This document shows, piece after piece, positions 51,470 to 60,158 of a stretch of 64,000 nt of DNA; position 1 is the first letter of the stretch; the number at the start of each line of letters is the position of its first letter. Where the stretch lies: positions 153,181-217,180 of the forward strand of contig NZ_JABETO010000009.1 in NCBI RefSeq assembly GCF_013055795.1, in the 5' to 3' direction. The notes under the pieces were generated by a model. It saw only the letters and a program-made list of their open reading frames with translations. It searched no databases and had not been told where the DNA came from. The position numbers and the translations under genes were made by a program. The DNA is from Streptomyces sp. I05A-00742 (GTDB taxonomy: Bacteria > Actinomycetota > Actinomycetes > Streptomycetales > Streptomycetaceae).

Positions 51470-51856
51470 ATGCCCGGCACCCACTTCTCGCCCCGCCTCA
51501 CCGAGGGAGAGATCTCCACGCTGGTGGAGGGATCGCTCGACGTCCTGGCCCATCGTCTGGCGCACCGGGCGTACCGCCCGTTGCCCGCGGGGGAACGGGC
51601 GGACGGCCCGGACGAGGAGGCGGCGGCCGGCGCGCGCGGGGAGGCCCTGGCCCACCTGCACATGCTGGTGCACATCCAGCGGGCGGTGCAGCGCCTGACG
51701 GACCGGGCGGCCGAGGAGGCCGCGCGGACCGGCGCGGGCTACCCCCAGATCGGACGGGCCTGCGAGATGAGCCGCCAGGGGGCCCGCAACCGCTGGCCCG
51801 GCATCGTGCACGGCACCACCCACCGTCCCCCGACGCACACCGAGCGGAGCCGATGA
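51470..51856 (+). CDS. Small HTH-like protein of the signalling module
   Basis: A 128-residue protein. Residues 8-90 are helical and rich in Ala, Arg and Leu (LTEGEISTLVEGSLDVLAHRL). The C-terminal IGRACEMSRQGARNRWPG looks like a recognition helix of a simple HTH. I do not recognise the family. Probably leaderless (TAGGGT seven bases upstream). Its stop overlaps the following response-regulator ATG. Confidence 0.65.
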   Translation: MPGTHFSPRLTEGEISTLVEGSLDVLAHRLAHRAYRPLPAGERADGPDEEAAAGARGEALAHLHMLVHIQRAVQRLTDRAAEEAARTGAGYPQIGRACEMSRQGARNRWPGIVHGTTHRPPTHTERSR

Positions 51857-52290
51857 TGATGGCCGCCCCCGCGCGCCCGTACGACGTCCTCCTGGTCGAG
51901 GACGACCTCGCGGACGCGATGCTCATCAAGGAGGCGCTCCTCGACCACGGAGCCGCCCGCAACCTCACCCAGGTCCAGGACGGGATCGCCGCCCTGGACC
52001 ACCTGCGCGACCCCGGCCTGCCCCGGCCCGACCTGATCGTGCTGGACCTCAATATGCCGCGGATGAACGGCCGCGAGCTGCTGGCCGTCCTCAAGGAGGA
52101 CGAGGAGCTGCGCACGATCCCGGTCGTAGTGCTGACCACGTCCGCCGCGCCGGACGACGTCACCGACGCGTACCGGCGCCATGCGAACGCCTACGTCACC
52201 AAGCCCGTCAACCTCGACGACTTCACCCGTGCCGTGCGCAGTATCGACGCGTTCTATCTCGACACGGCCACCAAGCTGCCGCGCGAGTAG
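51853..52290 (+). CDS. Stand-alone Rcp1-type response regulator
   Basis: A 145-residue single-receiver protein, without output domain. VEDDLADA, phosphorylated D65 (IVLDLNMPRMNG), VLTTS and YVTKPVNLDDF are canonical; the sequence is of the type that partners phytochrome-like or CHASE3 kinases such as the one at 49677. The ATGATGATG start region overlaps the previous stop. It may serve as a phosphate sink or shuttle for the divergent kinase. Confidence 0.9.
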   Translation: MMMAAPARPYDVLLVEDDLADAMLIKEALLDHGAARNLTQVQDGIAALDHLRDPGLPRPDLIVLDLNMPRMNGRELLAVLKEDEELRTIPVVVLTTSAAPDDVTDAYRRHANAYVTKPVNLDDFTRAVRSIDAFYLDTATKLPRE

Positions 52291-52544
52291 GCGGCCCCGG
52301 TCCGGCGGTGGTGCTCCTCCCGTGCGGAGGGAGCGCCACCGTTTCGCCGTTTCCAGGGGACTTCGCCCCGGCTTTCCGGCCGTCCACACAATTCCTGCAC
52401 AAATATCGCTTTCACCAGGAACCGCGGCGGCGTCCGGGTCATCTGTACAGAGTGGCGGGGGGGTTGTCGTACGGATGTCGAATCCGTCTCGAACCGGCAG
52501 CGAGGCCGGCCCGCCACGGATTCGTTGTCTTGGAGGTTGTTCAC

Positions 52545-53723
52545 GTGCACGTCGGGTTGGGCCGTCGCCCCGTCCTGCTGATATCCGCCCTCATGGGCTC
52601 GTTGGCGCTGTCCGCCTGTTCCGGGGGGTCCGGGGGCGGGTCGGACGACGTCGGTCCCGCGGCCAAGGTGACCGTCAGTCCGGCGGCCGGGACCAAGGAG
52701 GTCAAGCTCGGCTCGCCCATCTCGGTCAAGGCCGACGGCGGGAAGCTGACCTCGGTGGAGGTGAAGGACGAGAAGGGGGAGAAGGTCGAGGGGAAGCTGT
52801 CCGGTGACGGGGTCACCTGGCAGTCGGCGGGCAAGGTCAAGCCGAAGACCACCTACACCGTCAAGGCCGCGGCGGAGTCGGACAAGGGCCGGAAGTCCTC
52901 CTCGACCGCGACCTTCAGCACCCAGCAGGCGCCGAAGGTCAACAAGCTGACCAACACCCCGCAGAACGGGCAGACCGTCGGTACGGGCATGCCGGTCTCG
53001 ATCCTCTTCGACCACAAGATCGACAGGGACAAGCGGGCCGAGGTCGAGAAGAACTTCAAGGTCACCTCCTCCCCGCAGGTGGAGGGCGCCTGGGGCTGGG
53101 TGACCGACTACTCCGGCCAGGACCGCCTCGACTGGCGGCCCAAGACCTACTGGCCCAGCGGCACCAAGGTCTCCGTCAAGGGCTCGCTCGCCGGCGTGAA
53201 CTCCGGCGAGGGCGGCTGGTTCGCCCGCGACTACGACTACGGCTTCACGATAGGGGCCGACCACAAGGCCGTCATCGACGTCCCCGCCCATACGCTGACC
53301 ATGTACGAGGACGGCAAGCCCGTCGGCAGCGTCAAGGGCTCCGCCGGTTCCCCGGAGGCCCCGACCCGAGGCGGCATCCACACCGTCCGCAGCAAGAACG
53401 CGGACGAGACCATGGACTCGTCCACCATCGGCTACGGGAACCAGTGGATGCTGGACGCCAAGTGGGTCACCCACATGACCGCCTCCGGCACCTTCCTGCA
53501 CTCCGCGCCCTGGAACAACTCGATCGGCGTGGTCAACAACAGCCACGGCTGCTTCGGCATGACCACCGAGGACGCCAAGCGGACCTACGACTTCCTGCCG
53601 ATCGGCTCCACCGTGGAGGTCAAGGGCACCTCCAGCACCGTCAAGACCGATGTGGGCAACGGGCTGGAGGTCTGGCAGGAGACCTGGGAGCAGTGGCAGA
53701 AGCGCAGCGCGCTGAAGGGCTGA
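52545..53723 (+). CDS. Lipoprotein L,D-transpeptidase (YkuD)
   Basis: A 392-residue cell-wall enzyme making 3-3 peptidoglycan cross-links. Signal peptide with lipobox LSACS (Cys about residue 25). Two Ig-like domains (about 40-135 and 140-245), then a YkuD catalytic domain (about 245-365) with HMTASGTFLHSAPW and the active Cys in NNSHGCFGM. Typical SHGCxR has Gly instead of Arg here. GTG start at 52545 with GGAGG upstream; the longer frame to 52308 is not homologous. Confidence 0.9.
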   Translation: MHVGLGRRPVLLISALMGSLALSACSGGSGGGSDDVGPAAKVTVSPAAGTKEVKLGSPISVKADGGKLTSVEVKDEKGEKVEGKLSGDGVTWQSAGKVKPKTTYTVKAAAESDKGRKSSSTATFSTQQAPKVNKLTNTPQNGQTVGTGMPVSILFDHKIDRDKRAEVEKNFKVTSSPQVEGAWGWVTDYSGQDRLDWRPKTYWPSGTKVSVKGSLAGVNSGEGGWFARDYDYGFTIGADHKAVIDVPAHTLTMYEDGKPVGSVKGSAGSPEAPTRGGIHTVRSKNADETMDSSTIGYGNQWMLDAKWVTHMTASGTFLHSAPWNNSIGVVNNSHGCFGMTTEDAKRTYDFLPIGSTVEVKGTSSTVKTDVGNGLEVWQETWEQWQKRSALKG

Positions 53724-53756
53724 CACGCGCTTGAACGCCTGACACGGGCACGCGCC

Positions 53757-53798
53757 GGACGGGGCGGCAGGGAGGGAGACCTCCCGGCCGCCCCGTCC
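53757..53798. terminator. Bidirectional terminator with GAGA tetraloop
   Basis: GGACGGGGCGGC-A-GGGAGG, GAGA, CCTCCC-G-GCCGCCCCGTCC: 18 base pairs with one mismatch, between the convergent transpeptidase and FMN-reductase genes. Confidence 0.88.
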
Positions 53799-53828
53799 GC
53801 GTTCCGCCTCCCCGGCGGGACGGCCCGC

Positions 53829-54434
53829 TCAGCCCCGGGCCACCGGCACCGGATCCGCCGCGCGCTGCCGCCGGCGGGCGTTCGGCGCGGCCATCCGCCA
53901 CATCTGCGCGAGCATCACCTCCAGCTGCCCGCCCACCTGCTCGGGCACCTGCCGCCCGTCGGCGGCCACCTCCGTGTCACCGGACAGGGCCACCCCGAGC
54001 GGCGTCGGCCAGCCCCGCAGGGCGTGGGCGACCGTGCGCAGCGAGGTGAGGACGGCGGCCCCGCCCTGGTTCCCCAGGGAGACGGCCACACAGCCGACGG
54101 GCCTGCCGTCCAGGAAAGGCTGCGGGGCGGCCCGCAGGTCGTTCACATAGTCCAGCGCGTTCTTCAGCAGGCCGGACACCGCGCAGTGGTAGGCGGGCGA
54201 GGCCAGCAGCACCGCGTCGGCGCCGGACAGCGCGTCCAGGTAACGGGTGACCGGCTCGGGCCGCGGGCCCTCCGTCCGGTAGAAGGGGAAGTCGAGGTCG
54301 TCCCCGGTGAACAGGTCGCAGTGGCCGCCCTGCCGGGTCCACCGGCCGGCGAACCACCGCACGACGCGCTCGGTACGGGAATCGGGCGCGAGGGAGCCGC
54401 TCAGGCACACCACGCGCGGAGGGATCGCGGTCAT
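53829..54434 (-). CDS. NAD(P)H-dependent FMN reductase (flavodoxin-like)
   Basis: A 201-residue enzyme. LSGSLAPDSRTERVVRW is the flavin phosphate loop, SPAYHCAVSGLLKNALDYVN the conserved middle motif, and LGNQGGAAVLTSLR follows. It delivers reduced FMN or reduces quinones. AAAGGACG precedes the ATG. It lies 57 bases after the MFS gene at the end of the LanB-like operon and is plausibly its last gene, providing reduced flavin for a step encoded outside the window. Confidence 0.85.
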   Translation of the reverse strand: MTAIPPRVVCLSGSLAPDSRTERVVRWFAGRWTRQGGHCDLFTGDDLDFPFYRTEGPRPEPVTRYLDALSGADAVLLASPAYHCAVSGLLKNALDYVNDLRAAPQPFLDGRPVGCVAVSLGNQGGAAVLTSLRTVAHALRGWPTPLGVALSGDTEVAADGRQVPEQVGGQLEVMLAQMWRMAAPNARRRQRAADPVPVARG

Positions 54435-54491
54435 CGGACGTCCTTTCGGATCACGGAGGCGGGGTGGCGGGACGGCTCGGACCGTGCGGCC

Positions 54492-55721
54492 TCACCCGCC
54501 CGCCGCCGAGGGCGCGTCGTCCCGCTGCACCTCGGGGACGCCGCGCCGCCAGGTCCGCTGGAACGACAGGGCGATGGCGCACCCCAGCCCGCAGCAGCCG
54601 GCCGCCAGCAGGAAGCCGCCGCCCGCGCCCGACTCCACCACCACACCGGCGACGGCCGCGCCGGCCGACGAACCCGCCGACCCCAGGGCGTTCAGCCAGC
54701 CGAACGACTCGGTCAGCGCCTCCTGCGGGGCGATGTCGTCCATCGTGCTGTACTGCGCGGTGATCGCCGGGTTGAGGGCGAGGCCGGCCACCACCAGGAG
54801 GCAGCCCAGCAGCCAGACGTTGTCGAAGACCGCCAGCAGCGCCCAGCCGGTGGCCAGCGCCGCCAGCAGGACCACCAGCTGCTGCCCGTGCGTTCCCGGC
54901 TGGCGGCGGCTGCCCTGGTAGAGGCCGCCGAGCACACCGCCGACCGACAGCACCGCGATCAGCGCCCCCGAGGCGTTCCGCTGCCCCGCGTCGTCGGCGA
55001 ACGCCACCAGCGACACCTCGATCACACTGATGCTGCCCATCACCAGGAACCCGACCGGCAGCAGGCCGAGGACCGCGGGACTGCGCAGCGGCCCCAGCCA
55101 GTGCCCACCGGCACCGCCGTTCCGGTGCGCCTCGGCCACGTGCCGGCTGGAGGCCACCAGGACACAGCCGACGGCGGTGGCCACCGCGGCGCAGAACAGG
55201 GCGGACGTGGGCCCGGCGAGCGCGGCCAGCCCGGCCACCACCGACGGGCCGACGATGAACACGATGTCGACGACCACCGATTCGTACGCGAACGCCGCGG
55301 CCTTGGCGTCCGGCTCGTCGGCCAGCATCCGCGACCACAGCGCCCGCATGATCGCGCCCAGCGGCGGCAGCAGCACCCCGCTCGCGGCGGTGAGCCCGAT
55401 CAGCACGACCCGGTTGTCCGTCCGGGCGGCCAGCACGGACACCGTCGCCAGCACCAGGGCCTGACCGGTGCCCGTCACCAGCAGTACGGCGCGCGGCCCG
55501 ATACGGTCCACGGCCCGGCTCCACAGCGGGCCGAGGACCGCGGCGGTGAGCGTGTAGCAACCGGCCGCCGCACCACCGGCGCCGTACGAACCGGTGGCCT
55601 TGACCAGGGTGAGGACGAACGCCAGGCCCAGCATCCCGTTGGGCAGCCGGCCCACCAGGCTCGCCAGTGCCAGGCCGCCCGCCCCCGGGTGGCTGAACAA
55701 CGCGCGGTATCCGCCTGTCAC
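54492..55721 (-). CDS. MFS transporter of the LanB-like operon
   Basis: A 409-residue, 12-helix transporter of the MFS_1 type without classical motif A; the 2-3 loop reads WSRAVDRIGPRAVLLV. TM4-5 has PLGAIMRALWSRML. Likely exports the operon's product. The GTG start overlaps the TGA of the upstream LanB-like gene (GTGA), so it belongs to the same translational unit. Confidence 0.85.
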   Translation of the reverse strand: MTGGYRALFSHPGAGGLALASLVGRLPNGMLGLAFVLTLVKATGSYGAGGAAAGCYTLTAAVLGPLWSRAVDRIGPRAVLLVTGTGQALVLATVSVLAARTDNRVVLIGLTAASGVLLPPLGAIMRALWSRMLADEPDAKAAAFAYESVVVDIVFIVGPSVVAGLAALAGPTSALFCAAVATAVGCVLVASSRHVAEAHRNGGAGGHWLGPLRSPAVLGLLPVGFLVMGSISVIEVSLVAFADDAGQRNASGALIAVLSVGGVLGGLYQGSRRQPGTHGQQLVVLLAALATGWALLAVFDNVWLLGCLLVVAGLALNPAITAQYSTMDDIAPQEALTESFGWLNALGSAGSSAGAAVAGVVVESGAGGGFLLAAGCCGLGCAIALSFQRTWRRGVPEVQRDDAPSAAGG

Positions 55722-57841
55722 CTGGGCCTCCTCGGCACCGACTCGCGCACCACCGGCTCACGCACGCACGACAGCCGGAACTCGTGCATGCGCCCGCCCT
55801 GCCGGCCGGGGTCCGGCAGCATCTCCGTGACGGCGACCTCGGCCCCCGGCTCCGCGCCGGCCCCGGCCAGCAGCCGCGTCACCGCGTCCGCCAGCAGCGG
55901 GCTCGCCGCGTCGAGATGCACCGGTTTGGGCTCGCCCGGCGCACGGACGAATGTACGCCGGGGCAGGCCGTGCCCGCGGACGAAATCCCGGAGCCGGCGG
56001 TAGCGCACGGGTGCCCGGCCTCGCCCCAGCTCGGCCAGGCGCTCCGCCGGGAACCACCACGTCGCCCGCTGGAGCACCAGGCGCCCCACGGCGATGCGCG
56101 GCATCGCCGCGGCGCCCGGCAGCCGTAGCACCGGCAGCCGCGCGGCGGGCGGCGCCAGCGGGCTGAAGACGGTGCCGTCGCCGGAGGCGAGCATCAGCTC
56201 CACCGGCTCCCCGGAGCCGCGCAGCCGGACGTCCAGGCCGGCGGTCACCTCGACCGCGTCCACCGGAATCGGCTCGCGGCCGGGCGCCGCGGGGCCCGTC
56301 AGCTCCAGGGTGCGCGGCATCACCTCCAGGTGGCACACCTTCCCGTACCGCTGACCCATCGTCACGTTGACGAGCCGCGCCGCGTCGGGCGCCCGCCCGG
56401 TGAGCCAGCTCCGGGCCCGGGCGACGACGGCGTCCCGGTCGGGCAGGAAGCACAGCAGGTTGCCGAGGACCGTCAGCCCGGCGTGCACCTCGCCGACCAC
56501 GACCTCCGGCACGGGGTCGCCGTCGCCGGGGGCGAGGAAGACGTCGGGCGAGGCGAGCAGGGTGTGCCCGGCGGCGGGCAGCCAGGCGGCGCACGCCGCG
56601 TCGACGTCCGAGGCGTCCAGCCGGACCGTGCCGGTGGCGTCCGGGCCGCGCCGGGCGACCGCTTCCAGCAGGGCCGTCACCGGCGCCGCCGCGCCGATGT
56701 CCACCGGGTAGCCGCCCGGCATGCCGCGCAGCACCTCGTCCAGACCCGCCCGGTCCCGGCCCGCCAGCAGCGCCGCGAAGTCGGCGGCCGCCCGCGCCCG
56801 GGCCTGTTCCCGCGCCCACACCCCGGTGGCCGCCGACAGCTCCAGGGCGGGCCGGAGCGCGTTCAGGACGGCGGTGGTCGCCGCGTGCGGCCAGCGGCGC
56901 GCGGCCTCCGGGTCGTAGTGCTCGGCGTAGAGCACGGTCCGGTCGGCGTAGACCCGGCCGGCGCCGCGGCGTACCTCCGTCAGGCCGCGGGCCGCCGCCC
57001 ACCGTTCGGCACGCTCCAGCTCCGCGCGCTTCCGGTCGGCGTCGCCGTGCGCGTAGCCCTCGGCCGCCTCGGCCAGCACGCCGACGTCCAGGCCGGGGGC
57101 GACGGCCCGCGCCGCGCGCAGCGCGTCCGGTTCCGACACCGGCAGCACGGGCGCGGACCAGACGACGGCCCGGCGGTGCAGGGCGGCCACGGTCTCCCGG
57201 TCGGTCCGGCGGGCGGGGCGGCGTTCGGCGGCCCGGGCCCAGGTCCCGGCGCCGTCCACCAGCTCGTGCACCGCCCGCCGGGCGCGGGGCGGCAGCAGGG
57301 CGGCGGCGGGCCCGGGGCGCGGGCGGGCCGTCAGGTGGCGGTCCCCGCCCGGCCCCTCCGGTCCCAGGGCGTCCAGCAGGGCGAGTTCACTGAGCACCCA
57401 GTGCGCGACGAACCCGCGCCGCAGGGGCTCCCGCGGCACCAGGCCGGCGGTCTCCGGGGCGAGCGGCACGTAACCGACGGTGCCCGCGATCGCGTTGGTG
57501 TCGCACTTGGCCGTCAGGCGCTGGAGGAACAGGGCGAGCTTCCGCTCGTGCTTGTCGGGGTCGCCCGTGCGCGACGGCCGGCTCCGGACCCGCTCGGCGG
57601 TGAAACGCAGCACGTCCGGGGCGAGGACGGCGATGCCCTCCCGGACCGACGGATCGTCCAGCAGCGCCACGAGCGCGGCCCGGGCCCTCGCGCACGCCCG
57701 CGGGTAGCGCTCCTCCAGGTCGGCGTCGTCGTCCAGGAGCCCGGGGTCGGCCAGGGCCTCCAGCAGCGCGTAGTCGAATCCGGCGCTCCGCGCGACGGCG
57801 AGGGGGAACGCCGACCAGGAGGCGGGGGGCTGCTCACTCAT
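55718..57841 (-). CDS. LanB-like protein 1 (lantibiotic dehydratase N-domain only), divergent
   Basis: A 707-residue protein of the size of a LanB glutamyl-transfer domain, with no following SpaB_C elimination domain. Signature parts: GAGRVYADRTVLYAEH near 305-320, LASPDVFLAPGDG, VVVGEVHAGL near 445-455, RATWWFPAERL and PRRTFVRAPGEPKPVHLD near the C-terminus. At the place where its two paralogues read KNETTSxFGP it has KCDTNAIAGTVGY (112-124), a marked departure. The start at 57841 has GGAAGG upstream and overlaps the previous stop by eight bases. In class I lanthipeptides such domains transfer Glu from tRNA; in PEARLs they append amino acids to a peptide. Activity of this copy is uncertain. 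Confidence 0.78.
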   Translation of the reverse strand: MSEQPPASWSAFPLAVARSAGFDYALLEALADPGLLDDDADLEERYPRACARARAALVALLDDPSVREGIAVLAPDVLRFTAERVRSRPSRTGDPDKHERKLALFLQRLTAKCDTNAIAGTVGYVPLAPETAGLVPREPLRRGFVAHWVLSELALLDALGPEGPGGDRHLTARPRPGPAAALLPPRARRAVHELVDGAGTWARAAERRPARRTDRETVAALHRRAVVWSAPVLPVSEPDALRAARAVAPGLDVGVLAEAAEGYAHGDADRKRAELERAERWAAARGLTEVRRGAGRVYADRTVLYAEHYDPEAARRWPHAATTAVLNALRPALELSAATGVWAREQARARAAADFAALLAGRDRAGLDEVLRGMPGGYPVDIGAAAPVTALLEAVARRGPDATGTVRLDASDVDAACAAWLPAAGHTLLASPDVFLAPGDGDPVPEVVVGEVHAGLTVLGNLLCFLPDRDAVVARARSWLTGRAPDAARLVNVTMGQRYGKVCHLEVMPRTLELTGPAAPGREPIPVDAVEVTAGLDVRLRGSGEPVELMLASGDGTVFSPLAPPAARLPVLRLPGAAAMPRIAVGRLVLQRATWWFPAERLAELGRGRAPVRYRRLRDFVRGHGLPRRTFVRAPGEPKPVHLDAASPLLADAVTRLLAGAGAEPGAEVAVTEMLPDPGRQGGRMHEFRLSCVREPVVRESVPRRPR

Positions 57842-60158
57842 GGGGGCCTTCCGGGGAGGGGGCTGTCGGGGGAGGCCGGAGAGGACGGACGGTCGTCGGG
57901 GTGTGCTCACCGTCCGGCGCCTCCGGCGTGCCGCCCCCGTCCGCCGGCGACGGGTCCACGCCGCGCAGGAACTGCACCCTCAGCTCACAGGAGTAACGGC
58001 CCCGCTCGTCCCGCAGCCACAGGTCGCCGGGCCCCGGCAGCATCTCCTCCGCCCGGCAGGACGACTCACCGGAGGCGGACGCGCCGGTGGCGAGGTGGCA
58101 CAGGACGTCCGCGGCGAACGGCGACCGGGTGTCCACGAGGACGGGCTTGCGCTCGCCGCCCACCCGCACGAACAGCCAGCGCGGCAACCGCCGTTCCGAC
58201 ACGAGGCGGCGCACGGCGAGGAACGCGTCGGCACCGCGCAGCCCCGCGAGCGGCGCCGTCGGCAGCGTCCACGAGGCGCGCTGGTAGACCGCGCCGCCGA
58301 CGCGCACCCGCCCGAGCGGCGCCTCGGCCCCGTCCGCCCGCCGTACCGGCCGGTGCAGCACGGGCGTGGGGGTCAGGGCGGCGAGGGGCGGGTAGGCCGT
58401 CAGATCGGCGAGCGGCGGGTAGAGCAGCACCGGCTCCCCGGACTCGTCCGTGACCCGCGGCAGCCCGTCGGGGCCCGGCCCCACCCACAGCCTGCTGGCG
58501 GGCACGAGGCCCGGACGGCCCTCGTGGTCCGCCGGCGTGATGGCGACCCGCCGCCCGGGGAACCGGTAGAAGCCCTTGTTGCGGCGGGTGGTGGCCAGTG
58601 CCCGGGTGATCCTCCCCTCGGCGCAGCCCTCCAGCCACTCCCGCACCTGACGGTCGAAGCGCTCCGGGGCCTCCGCGAAGGTGGTGAGCCAGCCGCGCAG
58701 CAGCAAGTGGTGGTGCACCCGGGCCAGCACCACCCGAGGCCCGGCCGCCACCTCCTCGGGGCAGGACCCGAGCAGACAGAGGTCGGGGAGGGCGTACCGG
58801 GAGAGGGGGCCGGTGTCGGCGGGGACGGGGAGGTCGATCTCCGCGACCCCGCCTGTCGCCATCGGCTTCACCAGCAGCGGCTCCGCCCCCGTCCCGAAGG
58901 CCGACCGGAGCTCGCCCGGCGGCCGGGCCGCCTCCGCGTAGACGACGAAGGTCAGGGGACGCCCCGCCGAACGCAACAGCCGTGCCGCCTGCTCCCGTTG
59001 GGCCCGCTGGGCCTGCGCCCCGGCCGCCGCGGAGAGGTCGAGACCGGCAGCGACGGCTGCCTCGATCCGCCGGGCGAGACCGGCGCCCACCCCGATCCGG
59101 AAGGGGGAGGACGCCTCCTCGAACAGCAGCAGGCGGTCCGCGTACACCTGGCCCGCGCCGCGCCGGGCGGCGGACCCGGTGAGCGCGGTGAACCGCTTCT
59201 CCAGGGCGGCCAGCAGGACGCCGCGCCGCTCCGCCGCGTCCTCGGCGTCACCGGCGTCCCGGAAAGCGGCGAGTTCGCGTGCCACGTCCCGGAGTTCGTC
59301 CGCCCAGGCCGTACGCGCCGGGACGGCGGGCAGCGCCGCGAGCGCCCGGCCCAGCCCGCCGAGCCCGTCGGTGTCCTCGGCGGGGAACAGCAGCCCGCGG
59401 TGGACCAGCCCGGCGGCGGCCAGGGACCGCAGGGCACCGGCCAGGGCGCGCGCCGGAAGGCCCGTCTCCGCCGCGAGGGCCGCCAAGGACGCGGCGCCCG
59501 CGCCCAGGTGCCGCCAGACGGCCGGGGCCTCGGGCGGCCACGGCCGCCCGTCCGGCGGTTCCGGCAGGGTGTCGTCCGCGAGCAGGCTGCGCCGCAGCGG
59601 TATGTGGGCACGGAGGCCCGGATCCCGGCCGATCGCGCGGGCCAGTTCCTCCAGCGCCCACCGGGTGAGCTGCACGCTGCGCCGCACCGGTACGCGTTCC
59701 ACCCGCAGCCCGGTGCCGTCGTCCACCTCGCCGTACCCCATGGGACCGAAGGTGCTGGTCGTCTCGTTCTTGCCGCAGAACCGCTGGAGGTAGAGGTACG
59801 CCTGGCGCTCGACGCGCCGGAAGCGGGAGGTGTCGGGGACGTGCTCGCGGGCGAGCCACCCGGTCAGCATGCCCTCGTACATGCCCGGGTTGGACAGGAA
59901 CACCGCGGCCCGGAACTCCGGGCGCGCGGCGGTCGCCCGCAGCATGCGCCGCAGCCGGTTCCGGGCGTCCCCGTAGGAGCGGACGAACTCCGCGCGCGCC
60001 GCCGTGTCCTCCGGCGTGCGCAGGACGCGGTCGGCGGCGTCCACGACGGCGTCCGGGACGCCCAGTTCCTCCAGCCACTCGAAGGGCATCCCGGTGTGCC
60101 GCAGAACGAAGACCGGCGACATCCGCCAGCTCCCGGCGGCGGGCGTGTCCGTCGTCAT
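57834..60158 (-). CDS. LanB-like protein 2 (lantibiotic dehydratase N-domain only)
   Basis: A 774-residue protein. YLYLQRFCGKNETTSTFGP (about 120-138) and GAGQVYADRLLLFEEA near 330-345 are conserved in this actinobacterial LanB subfamily; LARVHHHLLLRGWL and LPRWLFVRVGGERKPVLVD mark the later parts. No elimination domain is fused or encoded nearby, so it resembles split LanB or PEARL aminoacyl-tRNA:peptide ligases. A winged-helix-like insert (about 190-245, AAETGLPARALAGALRSL) may recognise the peptide. ATG overlaps the TGA of the radical-SAM-like gene. Confidence 0.83.
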   Translation of the reverse strand: MTTDTPAAGSWRMSPVFVLRHTGMPFEWLEELGVPDAVVDAADRVLRTPEDTAARAEFVRSYGDARNRLRRMLRATAARPEFRAAVFLSNPGMYEGMLTGWLAREHVPDTSRFRRVERQAYLYLQRFCGKNETTSTFGPMGYGEVDDGTGLRVERVPVRRSVQLTRWALEELARAIGRDPGLRAHIPLRRSLLADDTLPEPPDGRPWPPEAPAVWRHLGAGAASLAALAAETGLPARALAGALRSLAAAGLVHRGLLFPAEDTDGLGGLGRALAALPAVPARTAWADELRDVARELAAFRDAGDAEDAAERRGVLLAALEKRFTALTGSAARRGAGQVYADRLLLFEEASSPFRIGVGAGLARRIEAAVAAGLDLSAAAGAQAQRAQREQAARLLRSAGRPLTFVVYAEAARPPGELRSAFGTGAEPLLVKPMATGGVAEIDLPVPADTGPLSRYALPDLCLLGSCPEEVAAGPRVVLARVHHHLLLRGWLTTFAEAPERFDRQVREWLEGCAEGRITRALATTRRNKGFYRFPGRRVAITPADHEGRPGLVPASRLWVGPGPDGLPRVTDESGEPVLLYPPLADLTAYPPLAALTPTPVLHRPVRRADGAEAPLGRVRVGGAVYQRASWTLPTAPLAGLRGADAFLAVRRLVSERRLPRWLFVRVGGERKPVLVDTRSPFAADVLCHLATGASASGESSCRAEEMLPGPGDLWLRDERGRYSCELRVQFLRGVDPSPADGGGTPEAPDGEHTPTTVRPLRPPPTAPSPEGPHE

